A DNA stretch of 64,000 bases from Chloroflexota bacterium. GTDB lineage: Bacteria; Chloroflexota; Limnocylindria; P2-11E. The stretch spans positions 83,074 through 147,073 of the forward strand of contig DAIDAP010000030.1 in assembly GCA_027310565.1 (NCBI GenBank), read 5' to 3'. Below are positions 37,649-50,309 of this stretch, in pieces (position 1 is the stretch's first letter; each line of letters begins with the position of its first letter). The notes under the pieces are model-generated. The model did not search any database and was not told where the DNA came from. It saw only the letters and a list, made by a program, of their open reading frames with translations. The translations under genes were made by a program, and so were the position numbers.

Positions 37649-37861
37649 TCACCCGCTCGTCGTAGTCCCCACGGGTGGACGCGCCGCGACGCGCGCCACC
37701 CTGCCGGGCCGGCGTCCGCCGCGAGGAGTACGACCAACGAGGCAGGCCCCTCCCCCGCTCATCCGATGGCACGCGCTCGCCGCGGACGGAACCTGAGACC
37801 CACAGGGACCGCCCGCAGGCACCGAACCACGGCGAGGCGGAGAAGGAAAGGAAGCCACGAG

Positions 37862-38395
37862 ATGCGCAAGCTCAACCTCCTCGCGACCATGGCGCTCGCG
37901 GGCCTGGTCCTGATCGGCCTCACCGCGACCGCCGACAAGACCTCCGCGAGCTTCACCGCGACCAGCGTCAACCCGAACAACACCTTCGCCAGCGCCACCC
38001 TCGCGATGAGCAACGACAAGCCGAACGCCAACGACCTCGTCAACATCACGAACCTCGTCCCCGGCGACACCGCGAACCGCACCGTGACGATCACCAACGC
38101 CGGCAACGCGCCGTTCACCTACGCGGGCGCGATCAGCGCGACCGCGGCGACGGTCCTCTGGACCGACACGACGAACGGCCTGCAGGTCACCGTGAAGCGC
38201 GGCGCGACGGTCCTGTACACCGGCGCGCTCAAGAACATGGTCATCCCGGCGTCCGCCACGATCGCCCCGGCCGGCACCGACACGCTCACCTTCGACTTCA
38301 GCTTCCCGAGCGCGGCCGGCAACTCGTTCCAGGGCCTGACCCAGGACTTCACGATCACCTACACCGCGACGCAGCTCGCCGGCTCGGCCAAGTAA
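37862..38395 (+). CDS. TasA/camelysin (CalY)-like secreted protein
   Basis: Signal peptide then SASFTATSVNPNNTFASATL..., upstream of SipW-type peptidase. Confidence 0.7.
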   Translation: MRKLNLLATMALAGLVLIGLTATADKTSASFTATSVNPNNTFASATLAMSNDKPNANDLVNITNLVPGDTANRTVTITNAGNAPFTYAGAISATAATVLWTDTTNGLQVTVKRGATVLYTGALKNMVIPASATIAPAGTDTLTFDFSFPSAAGNSFQGLTQDFTITYTATQLAGSAK

Positions 38396-38432
38396 CCCAC
38401 CTTCCGGGCGCGCAGGAGAAAGGAGCACGGCG

Positions 38433-39056
38433 ATGAAGGCGGCGAAGACGATCCTCTCGACCGGCCTCTTCGCCGTGCTCTTCCTCCTGTCGATCGCGTT
38501 CGTCGTGATGCGGCTCCTCGGGCTCGGGACCTTCGTCGTCACCGGGGGCTCGATGGAGCCGGCGATCCCCAGGGGCTCGCTCATCGTCGTTGAGCCGGTG
38601 CTCCCGAGCGAGATCGCCGTCGGCGACGTCATCACGTTCGACAAGTACGACCAGACCACGAGCCACCGCGTCGTCGCCATCGCGCCGACGCAGGCCGGCC
38701 CGGTCTTCACCACCAAGGGCGACGCGAACGCCGCCGCCGACCCCGAGGCGACGGTCTTCCCCGGCCGCGTGGGGATCGTCCGCGCGACGGTCCCGCTCGC
38801 CGGCTACGTGGTCGCGTCGCTCCAGGCGTACTGGCGCCTCGCCCTGAGCCTCATCGCCGCCCTCGTCTTCTTCGGCTGCGCCGGCGCGCTCATCTTCCAG
38901 CGCGACGGAGGCCCCCTCGCGCCCGCGCGCGCCCGGTTCGGCGCGCCCGCGTCGCTCGCGCCGGCGGCCGTCGCCGTGGACGACGTCGATGCGGCCTGGA
39001 GCGCGCACCTGGGCTGGATCGCGCGCGCCGACGCGCGGTCGGCCCGGGCGGCGTGA
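38433..39056 (+). CDS. SipW-like signal peptidase I
   Basis: VVTGGSMEPAIPRGSLIVVEPV ... VGDVITF, TSHRVVAI. Confidence 0.9.
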   Translation: MKAAKTILSTGLFAVLFLLSIAFVVMRLLGLGTFVVTGGSMEPAIPRGSLIVVEPVLPSEIAVGDVITFDKYDQTTSHRVVAIAPTQAGPVFTTKGDANAAADPEATVFPGRVGIVRATVPLAGYVVASLQAYWRLALSLIAALVFFGCAGALIFQRDGGPLAPARARFGAPASLAPAAVAVDDVDAAWSAHLGWIARADARSARAA

Positions 39057-39057
39057 C

Positions 39058-40104
39058 GTGGCCGGCACGCGCCGCCACCGCGACGGCGAACGCGTCCTGG
39101 CGATCGCGCTCACGCTGTTCGTGACCGTCGCGGTCGCGGGCATCTGGTCCGCGGACACCGGCGCGAGCTTCACCGCGTCGTCGACGAATCCCGGGAACGA
39201 TGTGGGAACGCTCGCCGTGCAGCCGCCCGCCGCGCAGAGCGCGCCGGTCTCGGTGGCCGGCGGCGTGGTGAACCTCTCGTGGACGGCGACGCCGACCGCG
39301 CCGGGCGTCGGGCACACGCTCGCGTACCTGGTCCTGCGCGGCCCGGTCGGCGGGCCGTACACGCAGGTGGGCACGACGAGCGCGCTCTCCTACACCGACA
39401 CGCCGCCGGCCGACGGGACCTACGAGTACGTCATCCGCGCGCAGGTGGCCGGCGGCGGCTCCTTCACCAGCGCGAACGGCGCGGCGCGCACCGGCGTCTC
39501 CGACGCGACCGCTCCGTCGATGTCCATCACCTGCGACGGCGTCGCCTGCGGCGCCGGCTGGTACACCGCGCCCGTGAGCGTGCGGGTCAGCGGGAGCGAC
39601 GCAGGCACGGGCATGGGCTCGGTGACCCGCGGCATCGACGGCGGCTCGGCGACCTCGACCGCCGGCGCGAGCGCGACCTTCACCGTGAGCGGCGACAGCG
39701 CCGGCCACACCGTGCAGTACTACGGCACCGACGCCGCCGGGAACGCGAGCGGGCCGGCGACGCGGACGATCCGGATCGACGCGGCCGCGCCCGGCATCGT
39801 GAGCGGCCTCTCGTCCGTTCCGGGCAGCGGCGCGGGGATCGCCATCGACCTCTCCTGGACCGCGGCGACCGACGCGACGTCGGGTGTCCAGGGCTACGAG
39901 GTGCGCTGGACCGGCCCGGTCACGACCTGCCCGGCGGCGAGCCCCGCGGGCTACCCGAACAGCGCGGCGATCGGAGCCGTGACGAGCTACACGATCGGCG
40001 GGCTCGCCAAGACCGCGAGCTACTGCGCGTACCTCGTGACGATCGACAACGCCGGCAACCGCGGCGCGAACAGCGCGGTGACCGGGCCGACGAAGGCGAA
40101 GTGA
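39058..40104 (+). CDS. TasA-like secreted protein with FN3-like domains (GTG start)
   Basis: [21 protein letters not shown] matches the 37862 N-terminal motif; FN3-type segments follow. Confidence 0.65.
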   Translation: MAGTRRHRDGERVLAIALTLFVTVAVAGIWSADTGASFTASSTNPGNDVGTLAVQPPAAQSAPVSVAGGVVNLSWTATPTAPGVGHTLAYLVLRGPVGGPYTQVGTTSALSYTDTPPADGTYEYVIRAQVAGGGSFTSANGAARTGVSDATAPSMSITCDGVACGAGWYTAPVSVRVSGSDAGTGMGSVTRGIDGGSATSTAGASATFTVSGDSAGHTVQYYGTDAAGNASGPATRTIRIDAAAPGIVSGLSSVPGSGAGIAIDLSWTAATDATSGVQGYEVRWTGPVTTCPAASPAGYPNSAAIGAVTSYTIGGLAKTASYCAYLVTIDNAGNRGANSAVTGPTKAK

Positions 40105-41241
<1,137 letters not shown>

Positions 41242-41313
41242 CGTGCGCACGTCGACGCGCCTGCGATCCGCTCGTTACCTGGCGCGAACGGTGGCACCTG
41301 CTGCCGTCCGCGT

Positions 41314-42514
41314 CGATCATCGCGGAGGTGGATGGGCTCCTCGCGACGCTCGCGGAGCTGCGGGACACCTTGCTGCCGGGATTGGCCTCTGGCGCGATCC
41401 GCCTCACCAACCGGCGACCCGTCTTCGACATCGTCGAGCAGCGGCTCCGCGAGCCGCGGCGCTTCATGCAGGTCCTCTGGGGACCGCGACAGGCGGGAAA
41501 GACCACGCTCGCCCGTCAGGCGGCCGAGGCGGTGAAGCGGCCGGTACGTTTCGCGTCGGCGGATGATCCCGGGACCGCGTGACCGCGCTTGGATCGCCGC
41601 CGAGTGGGATGAAGCGCGGCCGCTCACCGGGGACGGGCGCGACGCGCTCCTCGTCCTTGACGAGGTCCACAAGATCACGCAGTGGTCGGAGACGGTGAAG
41701 CGGCTCTGGGACGAGGACACTCGCGCTGATCGACCGTTGCGCGTGCTGCTGCTCGGCTCGTCACCGCTCCTCGTGCAGCGAGGGCTCGCCGAGAGCCTCG
41801 CCGGGCGGTTCGAGATCATCCGTGTCGGGCGCTGGTCGTTGCGTGAGATGCGCGACGCGTTCGGCTGGGATGTCGAGCGCTACGTCTTCTTCGGAGGCCA
41901 TCCGGGAGCGGCGGAGCTCGTCGATGACTCCCCGCGGTGGGGGACGTACGTCCGCGACGCGCTCATCGAGACGACGATCTCGCGCGATGTCCTGCTCCTC
42001 CAGCCGATCCAGAAGCCCGCGCTGCTGCGGCAGCTCTTCGCGCTCGCCTGCGAGTACTCGGCGCGGGTCGTTTCATGTACCAAGCTGCTCGGCCAGCTCC
42101 AGGACAAGGGCAACACGGCAACGCTCGCGCACTATCTCGAGCTGCTCGAAGGCGCCGGGATGATCCGCGGACTCCAGAAGTACTCGGGGTCGCGTGTCCG
42201 CCAGCGTGGCTCCAGTCCGAAGCTGCTCGCGCTCAACACCGCGCTCGTGAGCGCGATGCCGGGGCTGACGTTCGCGGATGCCCGGCGCGATCCGGGCGTC
42301 TGGGGGCGCGCGCGAGGTCGACTACGTCGCGCGCGCCGGCCGCTCGATCGTGGCGATCGAGGTCGCCAGCGGCGCGCGGAAGTCGTCCCTGCCCGGCATG
42401 AACGCGTTCCTCGACGAGCACGGGAGCGCGCGGACGCTCCTCGTCGGCGCGCGGGGCATGCCGCTCGAGGACTTCCTCCTCGCCGACCCGCGCTCCATCA
42501 TCGAGCCCAAGTGA
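41314..42514 (+). pseudogene. AAA+ ATPase (DUF4143-type) pseudogene, frameshifted
   Basis: WGPRQAGKTTLARQ in frame 3, LLVLDEVHKI...GLAESLAGRFEIIRV in frame 1, REVDYVARAGRSIVAIEVASG in frame 2. Confidence 0.8.
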
Positions 42515-42584
42515 GCGGCTTCAGCGACGGCGTCGGCGACGCCGCGAAGTGCCTCACCTTTGTGGGCCGACCTGATGCACGCCC

Positions 42585-43856
42585 CTACCGCGTGATCCGG
42601 TAGATGCCGCCCGCCGCCGCGTACTGCAGGATGTAGACGTTCCCCGCGCGGTCCTGCGCGAACGAAGCGACGGAGAAGCCCGTCGTGGCGACCTGGGCGA
42701 TCGCGACCGTGCGGCCGGCGGCGTAGCGCAGCCCCCACACGCGCCCCGAGCAGTAGTCCGCGAAGAAGTAGATCCCGTCGAGATCCGCCTGCGTGCCGCG
42801 GTACACGTATCCGCCGGTGACCGAGCAGCCCCCGGAGCGGCCGTACTCCGTGACCGGGAGCACCAGCCCGGTCCGGTCGCACTGCGAGGCGTTGTAGCAG
42901 CTGGACGCCTCCATGACGTTCCAGCCGTAGTTGCCGCCCTTCACGATGATGTCGATCTCCTCGTAGAGGTTCTGGCCGACGTCGGCGGCCCACAGCGTCG
43001 TGCCGTCGAACGAGAAGCGCCACGGGTTGCGCAGGCCGTACGCCCAGATCTCGCCGCGCCCGCCCCCCGCCGCGAACGGGTTGTCCCGGGGGACGGCGTA
43101 GCGCGTGCGGTCGCGCACGTCGATGCGCAGGATCTTGCCGAGCAGCACGTTCTTGTTCTGCCCGTTCCGCTGCGGATCGCCGCCGGACCCGCCGTCGCCC
43201 ATCGCGATGTAGAGGTACCCGTCCGGCCCGAACGCGAGCTGGCCGCCGTTGTGGTTCGCGTAGGGCTGCGCGATCTCGAGCACGACGACCTCGCTCGCCT
43301 TGCTCGCGACGAGACGGTCCGAGGTGAAGCTCGAGATCTGCGTGCGCAGCGGGCCGCCGCGGGTGTAGTCGAGGAAGAACACGCCGCTTTGGTCGAAGTC
43401 GGGCGCGAGCGCGATGCCGAGCAGCCCGGTCTCGCCGCCCGACGTCACGCGGTCGCGGATATCGAGGAACACGGTCGCGGAGGGGTCCCCCTCACGGAAC
43501 GTCATGACCCGGCCGGCCTGCTCGAGCACGTACCAGCGGCCGTCGGATGCCTGCACCGCGGCGGTCATGTTGGCGAAGGTGAGCGCGTCCATCGCGCGCT
43601 GCAGGCGGATGGCGGGGATCGTCGCCGGCGCCGGCGCGGCCGCGGTGGCCGCCGTCGGTGGCGCCGCGGTCGACGGTGCCGCGGTCGGGCTCGGCGTCGA
43701 TGAGAGCGCGGCCGTCGGCGACGCGGCCGCGGACGCGGAGGGCGTCGGAGACGGCGATGGCGATGGCGTGCCGGTGGTGGCCGCGGGAGGCGAGCAGGCC
43801 CACGCGAGCGCAAGGATCGCCGCGAGCGCGAGGCTGCTTGAGCGCATGCGCGCCAC
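42585..43856 (-). CDS. PQQ-dependent sugar dehydrogenase-like (GSDH) lipoprotein
   Basis: Lipobox LAWACS, A/S/P/T-rich linker, [44 protein letters not shown]. Confidence 0.9.
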   Translation of the reverse strand: MARMRSSSLALAAILALAWACSPPAATTGTPSPSPSPTPSASAAASPTAALSSTPSPTAAPSTAAPPTAATAAAPAPATIPAIRLQRAMDALTFANMTAAVQASDGRWYVLEQAGRVMTFREGDPSATVFLDIRDRVTSGGETGLLGIALAPDFDQSGVFFLDYTRGGPLRTQISSFTSDRLVASKASEVVVLEIAQPYANHNGGQLAFGPDGYLYIAMGDGGSGGDPQRNGQNKNVLLGKILRIDVRDRTRYAVPRDNPFAAGGGRGEIWAYGLRNPWRFSFDGTTLWAADVGQNLYEEIDIIVKGGNYGWNVMEASSCYNASQCDRTGLVLPVTEYGRSGGCSVTGGYVYRGTQADLDGIYFFADYCSGRVWGLRYAAGRTVAIAQVATTGFSVASFAQDRAGNVYILQYAAAGGIYRITR

Positions 43857-43903
43857 GCTACCTGAACGAAAGCCGAGGTCGCGCGATACGCGATAATCGA
43901 CAG

Positions 43904-45487
43904 GTGAGCGCGCCGGACGCCCGCCTCCACCGGACGGAGGGGCAGTCCGCCCCGCGGCGCCGGGCCACCGTCGCCATCCTCGACTACGGCTCCCAGTACA
44001 CCCAGCTCATCGCGCGCCGCGTGCGCGAGTCGCGCGTGTACTGCGAGATCTTCCCGCACGACGTGACCGCCGACGAGCTCGCGGCGCGCGGCGTCGCCGG
44101 CGTGATCCTCTCCGGCGGGCCCTCGTCCGTGTACGAGCCGGGCGCGCCGCGGATCGATCCGCGCATCCTCGACGGCCGCATCCCGGTGCTGGGCGTCTGC
44201 TACGGGATGCAGCTCATGGCGGCGGTGCTGGGCGGCGAGGTCGCGCCCGAAGGCAAGCGCGAGTTCGGCCCGGCGGCGCTCGAGATCGACGATCCGTCGG
44301 GCCTCTTCGAGGGGCTCGGCGCGAGCGAGCGCGCGTGGATGAGCCACGGCGACACGGTGCGGCGCCTCCCGCCGGGATTCCACGGCATCGCGCGCACCGA
44401 GCGGCTGCCGTTCGCCGCGATGAGCGACGGGCGCGGCCGTTTCGGGGTGCAGTTCCACCCGGAGGTGATGCACACGCCGCGCGGCGCCGAGGTGCTGCGC
44501 AATTTCCTCTACCGCGTCTGCGGGTTCGAGGGCGACTGGACGCCGGCGGCGTTCGTCGAGGACGCGCTCGCCGAGCTCCGCCGGACGATCGGCGACCGCC
44601 ACGCGATCTGCGCGCTCTCCGGCGGGGTCGACTCGGCCGTCGCGGCGGCGCTCGTCGCGCGGGCGGTCGGCGACCGGCTCACCTGCGTGTTCATCGACCA
44701 CGGCCTGCTGCGCGCGGGCGAGGCCGAGGAGGTCGTCGCGACGTTCGGCTCGCGCCTGCGCCTCGTGCACGTCGAGGCCTCCGAGCGCTTCCTCGCGAGG
44801 CTCGCCGGTGTCAGCGACCCCGAGCGCAAGCGCGCGATCATCGGCGAGGAGTTCATCCGCTGCTTCGAGGAGCAGGCGCGCCGGATCGGGGCGGTCCAGC
44901 TCCTGGTGCAGGGGACGATCTACCCCGACGTCATCGAGTCGCGCAGCCGCGAGTCGAAGACCAGCGCGCGCATCAAGACGCACCACAACGTCGGCGGGCT
45001 CCCCGAGGTGATGGACCTCGAGGTCGTCGAGCCGCTGCGCCGCCTGTTCAAGGACGAGGTGCGCCGCGTCGGTGCCGAGCTGGGGATCCCCGAGGACATC
45101 CTGTGGCGGCACCCGTTCCCCGGCCCGGGGCTCGCGGTGCGCATCGTCGGGGAGGTCACGCGGGAGCGGCTCGACACGCTCAGGGCCGCGGACGCGATCT
45201 TCCTCGAGGAGCTGCGCGCCGCCGACCTCTACCGCGCCGTCGCGCAGGCCTTCGCCGTGCTCACGCCGGTGCGGAGCGTCGGCGTGATGGGCGACTACCG
45301 CACCTATGGCGCGCTCGTCGCGCTGCGGGCGGTGACGACGGAGGACTTCATGACCGCCGACTGGGCGCGCGTCCCGTACGACGTCCTGGCGCGCGTCTCG
45401 GCGCGCATCGTGAACGAGGTCCCCGCGGTGAACCGCGTCGTGTACGACGTCTCGAGCAAGCCGCCGGCGACGATCGAGTGGGAATGA
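43904..45487 (+). CDS. guaA: GMP synthase
   Basis: [42 protein letters not shown]. Confidence 0.97.
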   Translation: MSAPDARLHRTEGQSAPRRRATVAILDYGSQYTQLIARRVRESRVYCEIFPHDVTADELAARGVAGVILSGGPSSVYEPGAPRIDPRILDGRIPVLGVCYGMQLMAAVLGGEVAPEGKREFGPAALEIDDPSGLFEGLGASERAWMSHGDTVRRLPPGFHGIARTERLPFAAMSDGRGRFGVQFHPEVMHTPRGAEVLRNFLYRVCGFEGDWTPAAFVEDALAELRRTIGDRHAICALSGGVDSAVAAALVARAVGDRLTCVFIDHGLLRAGEAEEVVATFGSRLRLVHVEASERFLARLAGVSDPERKRAIIGEEFIRCFEEQARRIGAVQLLVQGTIYPDVIESRSRESKTSARIKTHHNVGGLPEVMDLEVVEPLRRLFKDEVRRVGAELGIPEDILWRHPFPGPGLAVRIVGEVTRERLDTLRAADAIFLEELRAADLYRAVAQAFAVLTPVRSVGVMGDYRTYGALVALRAVTTEDFMTADWARVPYDVLARVSARIVNEVPAVNRVVYDVSSKPPATIEWE

Positions 45488-46854
45488 AGTCGGTCCGCGA
45501 CCTCTTCACCCAGGGCGAGAAGGTCCAGCGGATCATCCGCGAGCAGCGCGCGAACCGCAGCCCCGGACGCTCGCCCGGCGCGCCCGGGCTCAACTGCCTC
45601 GTGCTCGGCGGCGGCGGCCGCGAGTACGCGATCGCCTGGCGGCTCGCGCGGTGCGACAGCGTCGCGACGATCGACGTCGTCCCCGGCAACGGGGGGCTCA
45701 CGCTCTTCACGCGCACGCTGGGCTTCGACGTGCGGGACGCCACGCGGCTCGAGCAGCACCTCGCCGCGTCGCAGATCGACCTGGCCATCGTCGGGCCGGA
45801 CGACCTCGTCGCGGACGGCTTCGGCGACCGGCTGCGGCGCGCGAGCGTCGCGACCGTGGCGCCGTCGCGCGAGGCCGCGCGGATCGAATGGAGCAAGACG
45901 TTCGCGAAGGAGCTCATGCGCGAGGCCGGCGTGCCGACCGCGCGCTGGGAGGCGCTCCGCGACGCCGACGCCGCGCGCGCCGCGCTCGCGCGGTGGGACG
46001 CGCCGCTCGTGGTGAAGGCCGACGGCCTCGCCGCCGGCAAGGGTGTCGCCGTGTGCCGCACGCTCGACGAGGCGCGCGTCGCGCTCGGCACGCCGCCCTG
46101 GAGCTCGGGCGCGCTCGTGCTCGAGGAGCTGCTCGAGGGCGAGGAGGCCTCGCTCCAGGCGCTCGTCGACGGCGAGACCGTCGTCGCGCTGCCACCGGCG
46201 CGCGATCACAAGCGGGTCGGCGACGGCGACACGGGGCCGAACACCGGCGGGATGGGCGCGGCCTCGCCCACCGGCGTGCTCCCGGACGAGGACGCGCAGC
46301 GCGTCGCCGACGCCCTCATCGGGCCGGTCGCGCGGGCGCTCGCGGCGCGCGGGACGCCGTACCGCGGCGTGATCTTCGCCGGGCTCATGCGCACGAGAGA
46401 CCGCTTCACGGTGCTCGAGTACAACGCGCGGTTCGGCGATCCCGAGGCCGAGGTGACCCTGGCGCGTGTGGGCGGCGACTTCGCGAAGCTCATGCTGGCG
46501 CTCGGCGAGGGCCGCCTCGGCGAGTTCGTCCGCGAGCACCCGATGCGCTTCAGCCAGCGTGCGTTCGTGGACGTCGTCCTCTGTGCCGAGGGGTACCCCG
46601 CGACGCCGAAGACCGGCGCGCCGATCACCGGCCTGGATGGCCTGCCCGAGGGCGTGTACGCGTTCCACGGGGCGACGCGCGGGACGCCCGCGGGTGGATT
46701 CGTCACCGCGGGTGGGCGTGTCCTGCACATCGTGGCGGGCGGCGCGACCGTCGCCGAGGCGCGCGATCGCGCGTACGCCGGCGCGGAGCGCGTCAGCTTC
46801 GAGGGCAAGTTCTATCGTTCGGACATCGCGCGGGGTGAGGTGGTCGCGGCATGA
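45484..46854 (+). CDS. purD: Phosphoribosylamine-glycine ligase
   Basis: [31 protein letters not shown]. Confidence 0.96.
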   Translation: MKSVRDLFTQGEKVQRIIREQRANRSPGRSPGAPGLNCLVLGGGGREYAIAWRLARCDSVATIDVVPGNGGLTLFTRTLGFDVRDATRLEQHLAASQIDLAIVGPDDLVADGFGDRLRRASVATVAPSREAARIEWSKTFAKELMREAGVPTARWEALRDADAARAALARWDAPLVVKADGLAAGKGVAVCRTLDEARVALGTPPWSSGALVLEELLEGEEASLQALVDGETVVALPPARDHKRVGDGDTGPNTGGMGAASPTGVLPDEDAQRVADALIGPVARALAARGTPYRGVIFAGLMRTRDRFTVLEYNARFGDPEAEVTLARVGGDFAKLMLALGEGRLGEFVREHPMRFSQRAFVDVVLCAEGYPATPKTGAPITGLDGLPEGVYAFHGATRGTPAGGFVTAGGRVLHIVAGGATVAEARDRAYAGAERVSFEGKFYRSDIARGEVVAA

Positions 46855-47330
46855 CACTGCGGGTGGGGATCGTGATGGGCAGCCGCTCGGACGAGCCGGT
46901 GATGAGGAGCGCCGAGGAGACGCTCCGTGGCCTCGGCGTCGAGGTCGAGACGCGCGTCCTCTCGGCGCATCGCACGCCCGACGCGCTCCGCGACTGGGTC
47001 GAAGACGCCGAGCGGCGAGGTGCGCGCGTGTTCGTGGCGGGCGCGGGCGCGGCGGCGCACCTGCCCGGCGTCGTCGCGTCGCTCACGACGAGGCCGGTGA
47101 TCGGCGTGCCGCTCGTGGCGCCCAACGCGATCGCGAACGGCCTCGACGCGCTGCTCTCGATCGTGCAGATGCCGCGGGGCGTGCCGGTCGCGACCGTGGC
47201 GGTCGGGGACGCCGGCGCGGCGAACGCCGGGATCCTCGCGGCGGAGATCCTCGCGACCGGCGACGACGCGCTCGCGGGCCGCGTGCGCATGCTGCGCGAG
47301 GGCATGGCGGCGAAGGTGCTGGCGGGCTGA
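46851..47330 (+). CDS. purE: 5-(carboxyamino)imidazole ribonucleotide mutase
   Basis: [40 protein letters not shown]. Confidence 0.97.
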   Translation: MTLRVGIVMGSRSDEPVMRSAEETLRGLGVEVETRVLSAHRTPDALRDWVEDAERRGARVFVAGAGAAAHLPGVVASLTTRPVIGVPLVAPNAIANGLDALLSIVQMPRGVPVATVAVGDAGAANAGILAAEILATGDDALAGRVRMLREGMAAKVLAG

Positions 47331-48733
47331 TGGAAGGGCGTTTCGACGCGATCTCGCCGCTCGACTACCGCTTCGTCGGCGGCGACGCGAGCCTCCAGCG
47401 GACGCTCGGTCCGTACCTCTCCGCGGCGGCGGTCATCCGCTACCAGGCGCGCGTCGAGGGCGCGCTCGCCCTCGCGATGGCGGACACGAAGATCATCGAC
47501 CGCGCCGTGGCGGACGAGATCGCGCGGGCCGCGGATCAGGTCACGCCGCAGGAGGTCGCCGACGAGGAGACGCGCACGCGCCACGACGTGCGCGCGCTCG
47601 TGAACGTCATCCGCGCCCATGTCTCCGAGGAGGCGCGCCGCTACGTACACCTCGGCGCGACCTCGTACGACATCGTCGACACGGCGAACGCGCTGCGCTA
47701 CCGCGAGTGCGTCGACCGCGTGATCGTGCCCGCGCTCGCGCGTCTGGTCGCGCGCTGCATCGCCATCGCCGAGGCCGAGGCCGAGGTGCCGCAGATCGGT
47801 CGCACGCACGGACGCCACGCCGAGCCGGTGACGTTCGGCTTCGCCGTCGCCTCGTACGTCTCGCGACTCGGGGACCGCACCCAGGCGCTCGCGGCGGTCG
47901 CGCGCCGCCTGCCGGGGAAGCTGTCCGGCGCGGTCGGCGCGTACAACGCGCTCGGGCTCCTCACCCCGACGAGCCCGCGCGCGCTCGAGAAGCGCTTCCT
48001 GCGCTCGCTCGGCCTCGATCCGCGTCCGATCTCCTCGCAGATCGTTGAGCCCGAGCCGTGGACCGACCTCGCGCACGCCTGCGCGACCGCGCTCGGCGTG
48101 ATGGCGAACATGGCCGACGACATGCGGCACCTGGGGCGGACCGAGATCGGGGAAGTGGCCGAGTCGTTCGCCGCCGGGCAGGTCGGCTCGTCGACGATGC
48201 CGCACAAACGCAACCCGGTGTCGTTCGAGAACGTGAAGTCCATCTGGAAGGTGATGGCCCCGCGCGTGCTCACGACGTACATGGACCAGATCAGCGAGCA
48301 CCAGCGCGACCTCACGAACTCCGCGTCGCAGCGCTTCCTCGGCGAGCTCCTCGCGGCGACGGCGTACGCGGCCGGCCGCCTCGCCGCCTCGCTCGACGGC
48401 ATGCGCGTCGACCACGACCGCCTGAAGGCCAACCTCGCGATGTCCCGCGGGTCGATCGTCGCCGAGCCGCTCTACGTGCTGCTGGCGAAGTACGGACACA
48501 CCGACGCGCACGAGGCCGTGCGCAGGGTCACGCTCGAGGCCGAGCGCACCGGCCGCACGGTCCTCGAGATCGCCGCCCAGGACGAGGACCTGCGCGGCTA
48601 TCTCAAGAAGCTCACGCCCGCGGAGCGCCGGATCTGCGAGCGGCCCGAGGAGTACATCGGCATCGCGCCCGAGGTGACGCGCTCGGTCACGGCGCTCTGG
48701 CGTGAGCGGCTGAAAGGAGTCCTTCCGGAATGA
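47330..48733 (+). CDS. purB: Adenylosuccinate lyase
   Basis: [19 protein letters not shown] signature. Confidence 0.96.
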   Translation: MEGRFDAISPLDYRFVGGDASLQRTLGPYLSAAAVIRYQARVEGALALAMADTKIIDRAVADEIARAADQVTPQEVADEETRTRHDVRALVNVIRAHVSEEARRYVHLGATSYDIVDTANALRYRECVDRVIVPALARLVARCIAIAEAEAEVPQIGRTHGRHAEPVTFGFAVASYVSRLGDRTQALAAVARRLPGKLSGAVGAYNALGLLTPTSPRALEKRFLRSLGLDPRPISSQIVEPEPWTDLAHACATALGVMANMADDMRHLGRTEIGEVAESFAAGQVGSSTMPHKRNPVSFENVKSIWKVMAPRVLTTYMDQISEHQRDLTNSASQRFLGELLAATAYAAGRLAASLDGMRVDHDRLKANLAMSRGSIVAEPLYVLLAKYGHTDAHEAVRRVTLEAERTGRTVLEIAAQDEDLRGYLKKLTPAERRICERPEEYIGIAPEVTRSVTALWRERLKGVLPE

Positions 48734-49620
48734 CGGTGATGACGCAGACCGAGGTTCCCGGCGCACGGCTGTGGCGGCGCGGCAAGGTGCGCGATGTCTA
48801 CGAGGCCGGCGGCGACCGGCTCGTCATCGTCGCGAGCGACCGCCTCTCCGCGTTCGACGTCGTGCTGCCCACGCCCATCCCGGACAAGGGGCGCGTCCTC
48901 ACGCAGCTCTCGAGCTTCTGGTTCGAGCGCCTCGCCGGCATCGTGCCCAACCACATCGTCTCGACCAAGCTGCGGGAGTTCCCGCCGGTGTTCCGCGAGG
49001 TCAGGGAGCTCGCCGGCCGTGCGGTGCTGGTGAAGCACTGCGAGCGCATCGACGTGGAGTGCGTCGCGCGCGGCTACCTCGCGGGGTCCGCGTGGTCCGA
49101 GTACCAGAAGCTCGGGACGGTCGCCGAGGAGCGCCTGCCGCGCGGCCTGCTCCAGTCGGAAGCCCTGCCCGAGCCGATCTTCACGCCGGCGACGAAAGCC
49201 GTCACCGGACACGACGAGAACATCTCGCGGGCGCAGCTCGCCGCGCTCGTGGGCAGCGAGCTCGCGCGCGAGCTCGAGCGCGTCACGCTCGCGCTGTACC
49301 GCGCGGCGCACGCCTACGCGCTCGGGCGCGGCCTCATCCTCGCGGACACGAAGTTCGAGTTCGGCTTCTCCGACGGCAGGCTCACGCTCATCGACGAGGC
49401 GCTCACGCCGGACTCGTCGCGCTACTGGGACGCCGCGAGGTATCGCGCCGGCACGACGCCGCCCTCGTTCGACAAGCAGTACGTCCGCGACTTCCTGGTG
49501 AAGAGCGGCTGGAACAGGGAGCCGCCCGCGCCCGAGCTGCCGGCCGACGTCGTCGAGGGCACGACCCAGCGCTACCGCGAGTGCTACAAGCGCATCGTCG
49601 GCGAGGAGCTTCCGGCATGA
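48730..49620 (+). CDS. purC: SAICAR synthetase
   Basis: [31 protein letters not shown]. Confidence 0.96.
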   Translation: MTVMTQTEVPGARLWRRGKVRDVYEAGGDRLVIVASDRLSAFDVVLPTPIPDKGRVLTQLSSFWFERLAGIVPNHIVSTKLREFPPVFREVRELAGRAVLVKHCERIDVECVARGYLAGSAWSEYQKLGTVAEERLPRGLLQSEALPEPIFTPATKAVTGHDENISRAQLAALVGSELARELERVTLALYRAAHAYALGRGLILADTKFEFGFSDGRLTLIDEALTPDSSRYWDAARYRAGTTPPSFDKQYVRDFLVKSGWNREPPAPELPADVVEGTTQRYRECYKRIVGEELPA

Positions 49621-49871
49621 GGTTCGTGGCGACCTTGCACGTGCGGCCGAAGTCCGAGGTGCGCGACCCGCAGGGCGAGGCCGTGCGCGCCGCGCTGCGC
49701 TCGCTCGGGCTGGACGTCGCCGACGTGCGCACGGGCAAGGAGATCGTCGTGACCTTCGACGCCGCCGACGACGTCGCCGCGCGCGAGGCGGTCGCGACGA
49801 TGGGGAGCGAGCTGCTGGCGAACCCGGTCGTCGAGGACTACACCTACGACCTGAAGGCGCCGGTGGCCTAG
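49617..49871 (+). CDS. purS: FGAM synthase subunit PurS
   Basis: [42 protein letters not shown]. Confidence 0.94.
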   Translation: MRFVATLHVRPKSEVRDPQGEAVRAALRSLGLDVADVRTGKEIVVTFDAADDVAAREAVATMGSELLANPVVEDYTYDLKAPVA

Positions 49872-49880
49872 CACTACAAC

Positions 49881-49895
49881 GCATACAATGTATGC
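49881..49895. promoter_or_regulatory. Palindromic operator GCATACAATGTATGC abutting antitoxin ATG
   Basis: 7-bp perfect arms with 1-nt centre, TACAAT -10-like element inside. Confidence 0.6.
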
Positions 49896-50309
49896 ATGGG
49901 CTCGTCGCCGCTATCCGTTCGTCTCCCCGGGGACCTGCTGAAGCGCTTGGAGCGCCGGGCCAAGCGCAAGGGCCTGCCGAAGTCCGTACTGGTGGAGCGC
50001 TATCTGGATGAGGGCATGCGCATGGAGGAGCACCCGGGCATCGTCTTCCGCGAGGGTCCGGCCGGCCGGCGCGCCGCGCTGCGACGCGGGCCCGACGTCT
50101 GGGAGGTCATCGCGACGATCCGCGCGAACGGTGGCGCTGTGGCCGCGGCGGCCGAGGCCCTGGGCCTGCCCGAGAGCGAGATCCGCATCGCCCTCGCCTA
50201 CTACGGCGACCACTCCGAAGAGATCGATGAGTGGGTTCGTGAGAACGAGGAGGAGGCGGGCCGAGCTCAGGAAGCCTGGCTGAGGCAGCGAGCCATCGCC
50301 CGCGATTGA
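49896..50309 (+). CDS. RHH/DUF433-type antitoxin
   Basis: SVRLPGDLLKRLERRAKRKGLPKSVLVERYLDEGMR; HPGIVFREGPAGRRAALRRGPDVWEVI. Confidence 0.85.
   Translation: MGSSPLSVRLPGDLLKRLERRAKRKGLPKSVLVERYLDEGMRMEEHPGIVFREGPAGRRAALRRGPDVWEVIATIRANGGAVAAAAEALGLPESEIRIALAYYGDHSEEIDEWVRENEEEAGRAQEAWLRQRAIARD

Noticed and set aside
37649-37861. Possible riboswitch (c-di-GMP type) in the leader of the TasA-like operon
   Set aside because: GC-rich and possibly folded, but I could not match conserved core nucleotides of any riboswitch class
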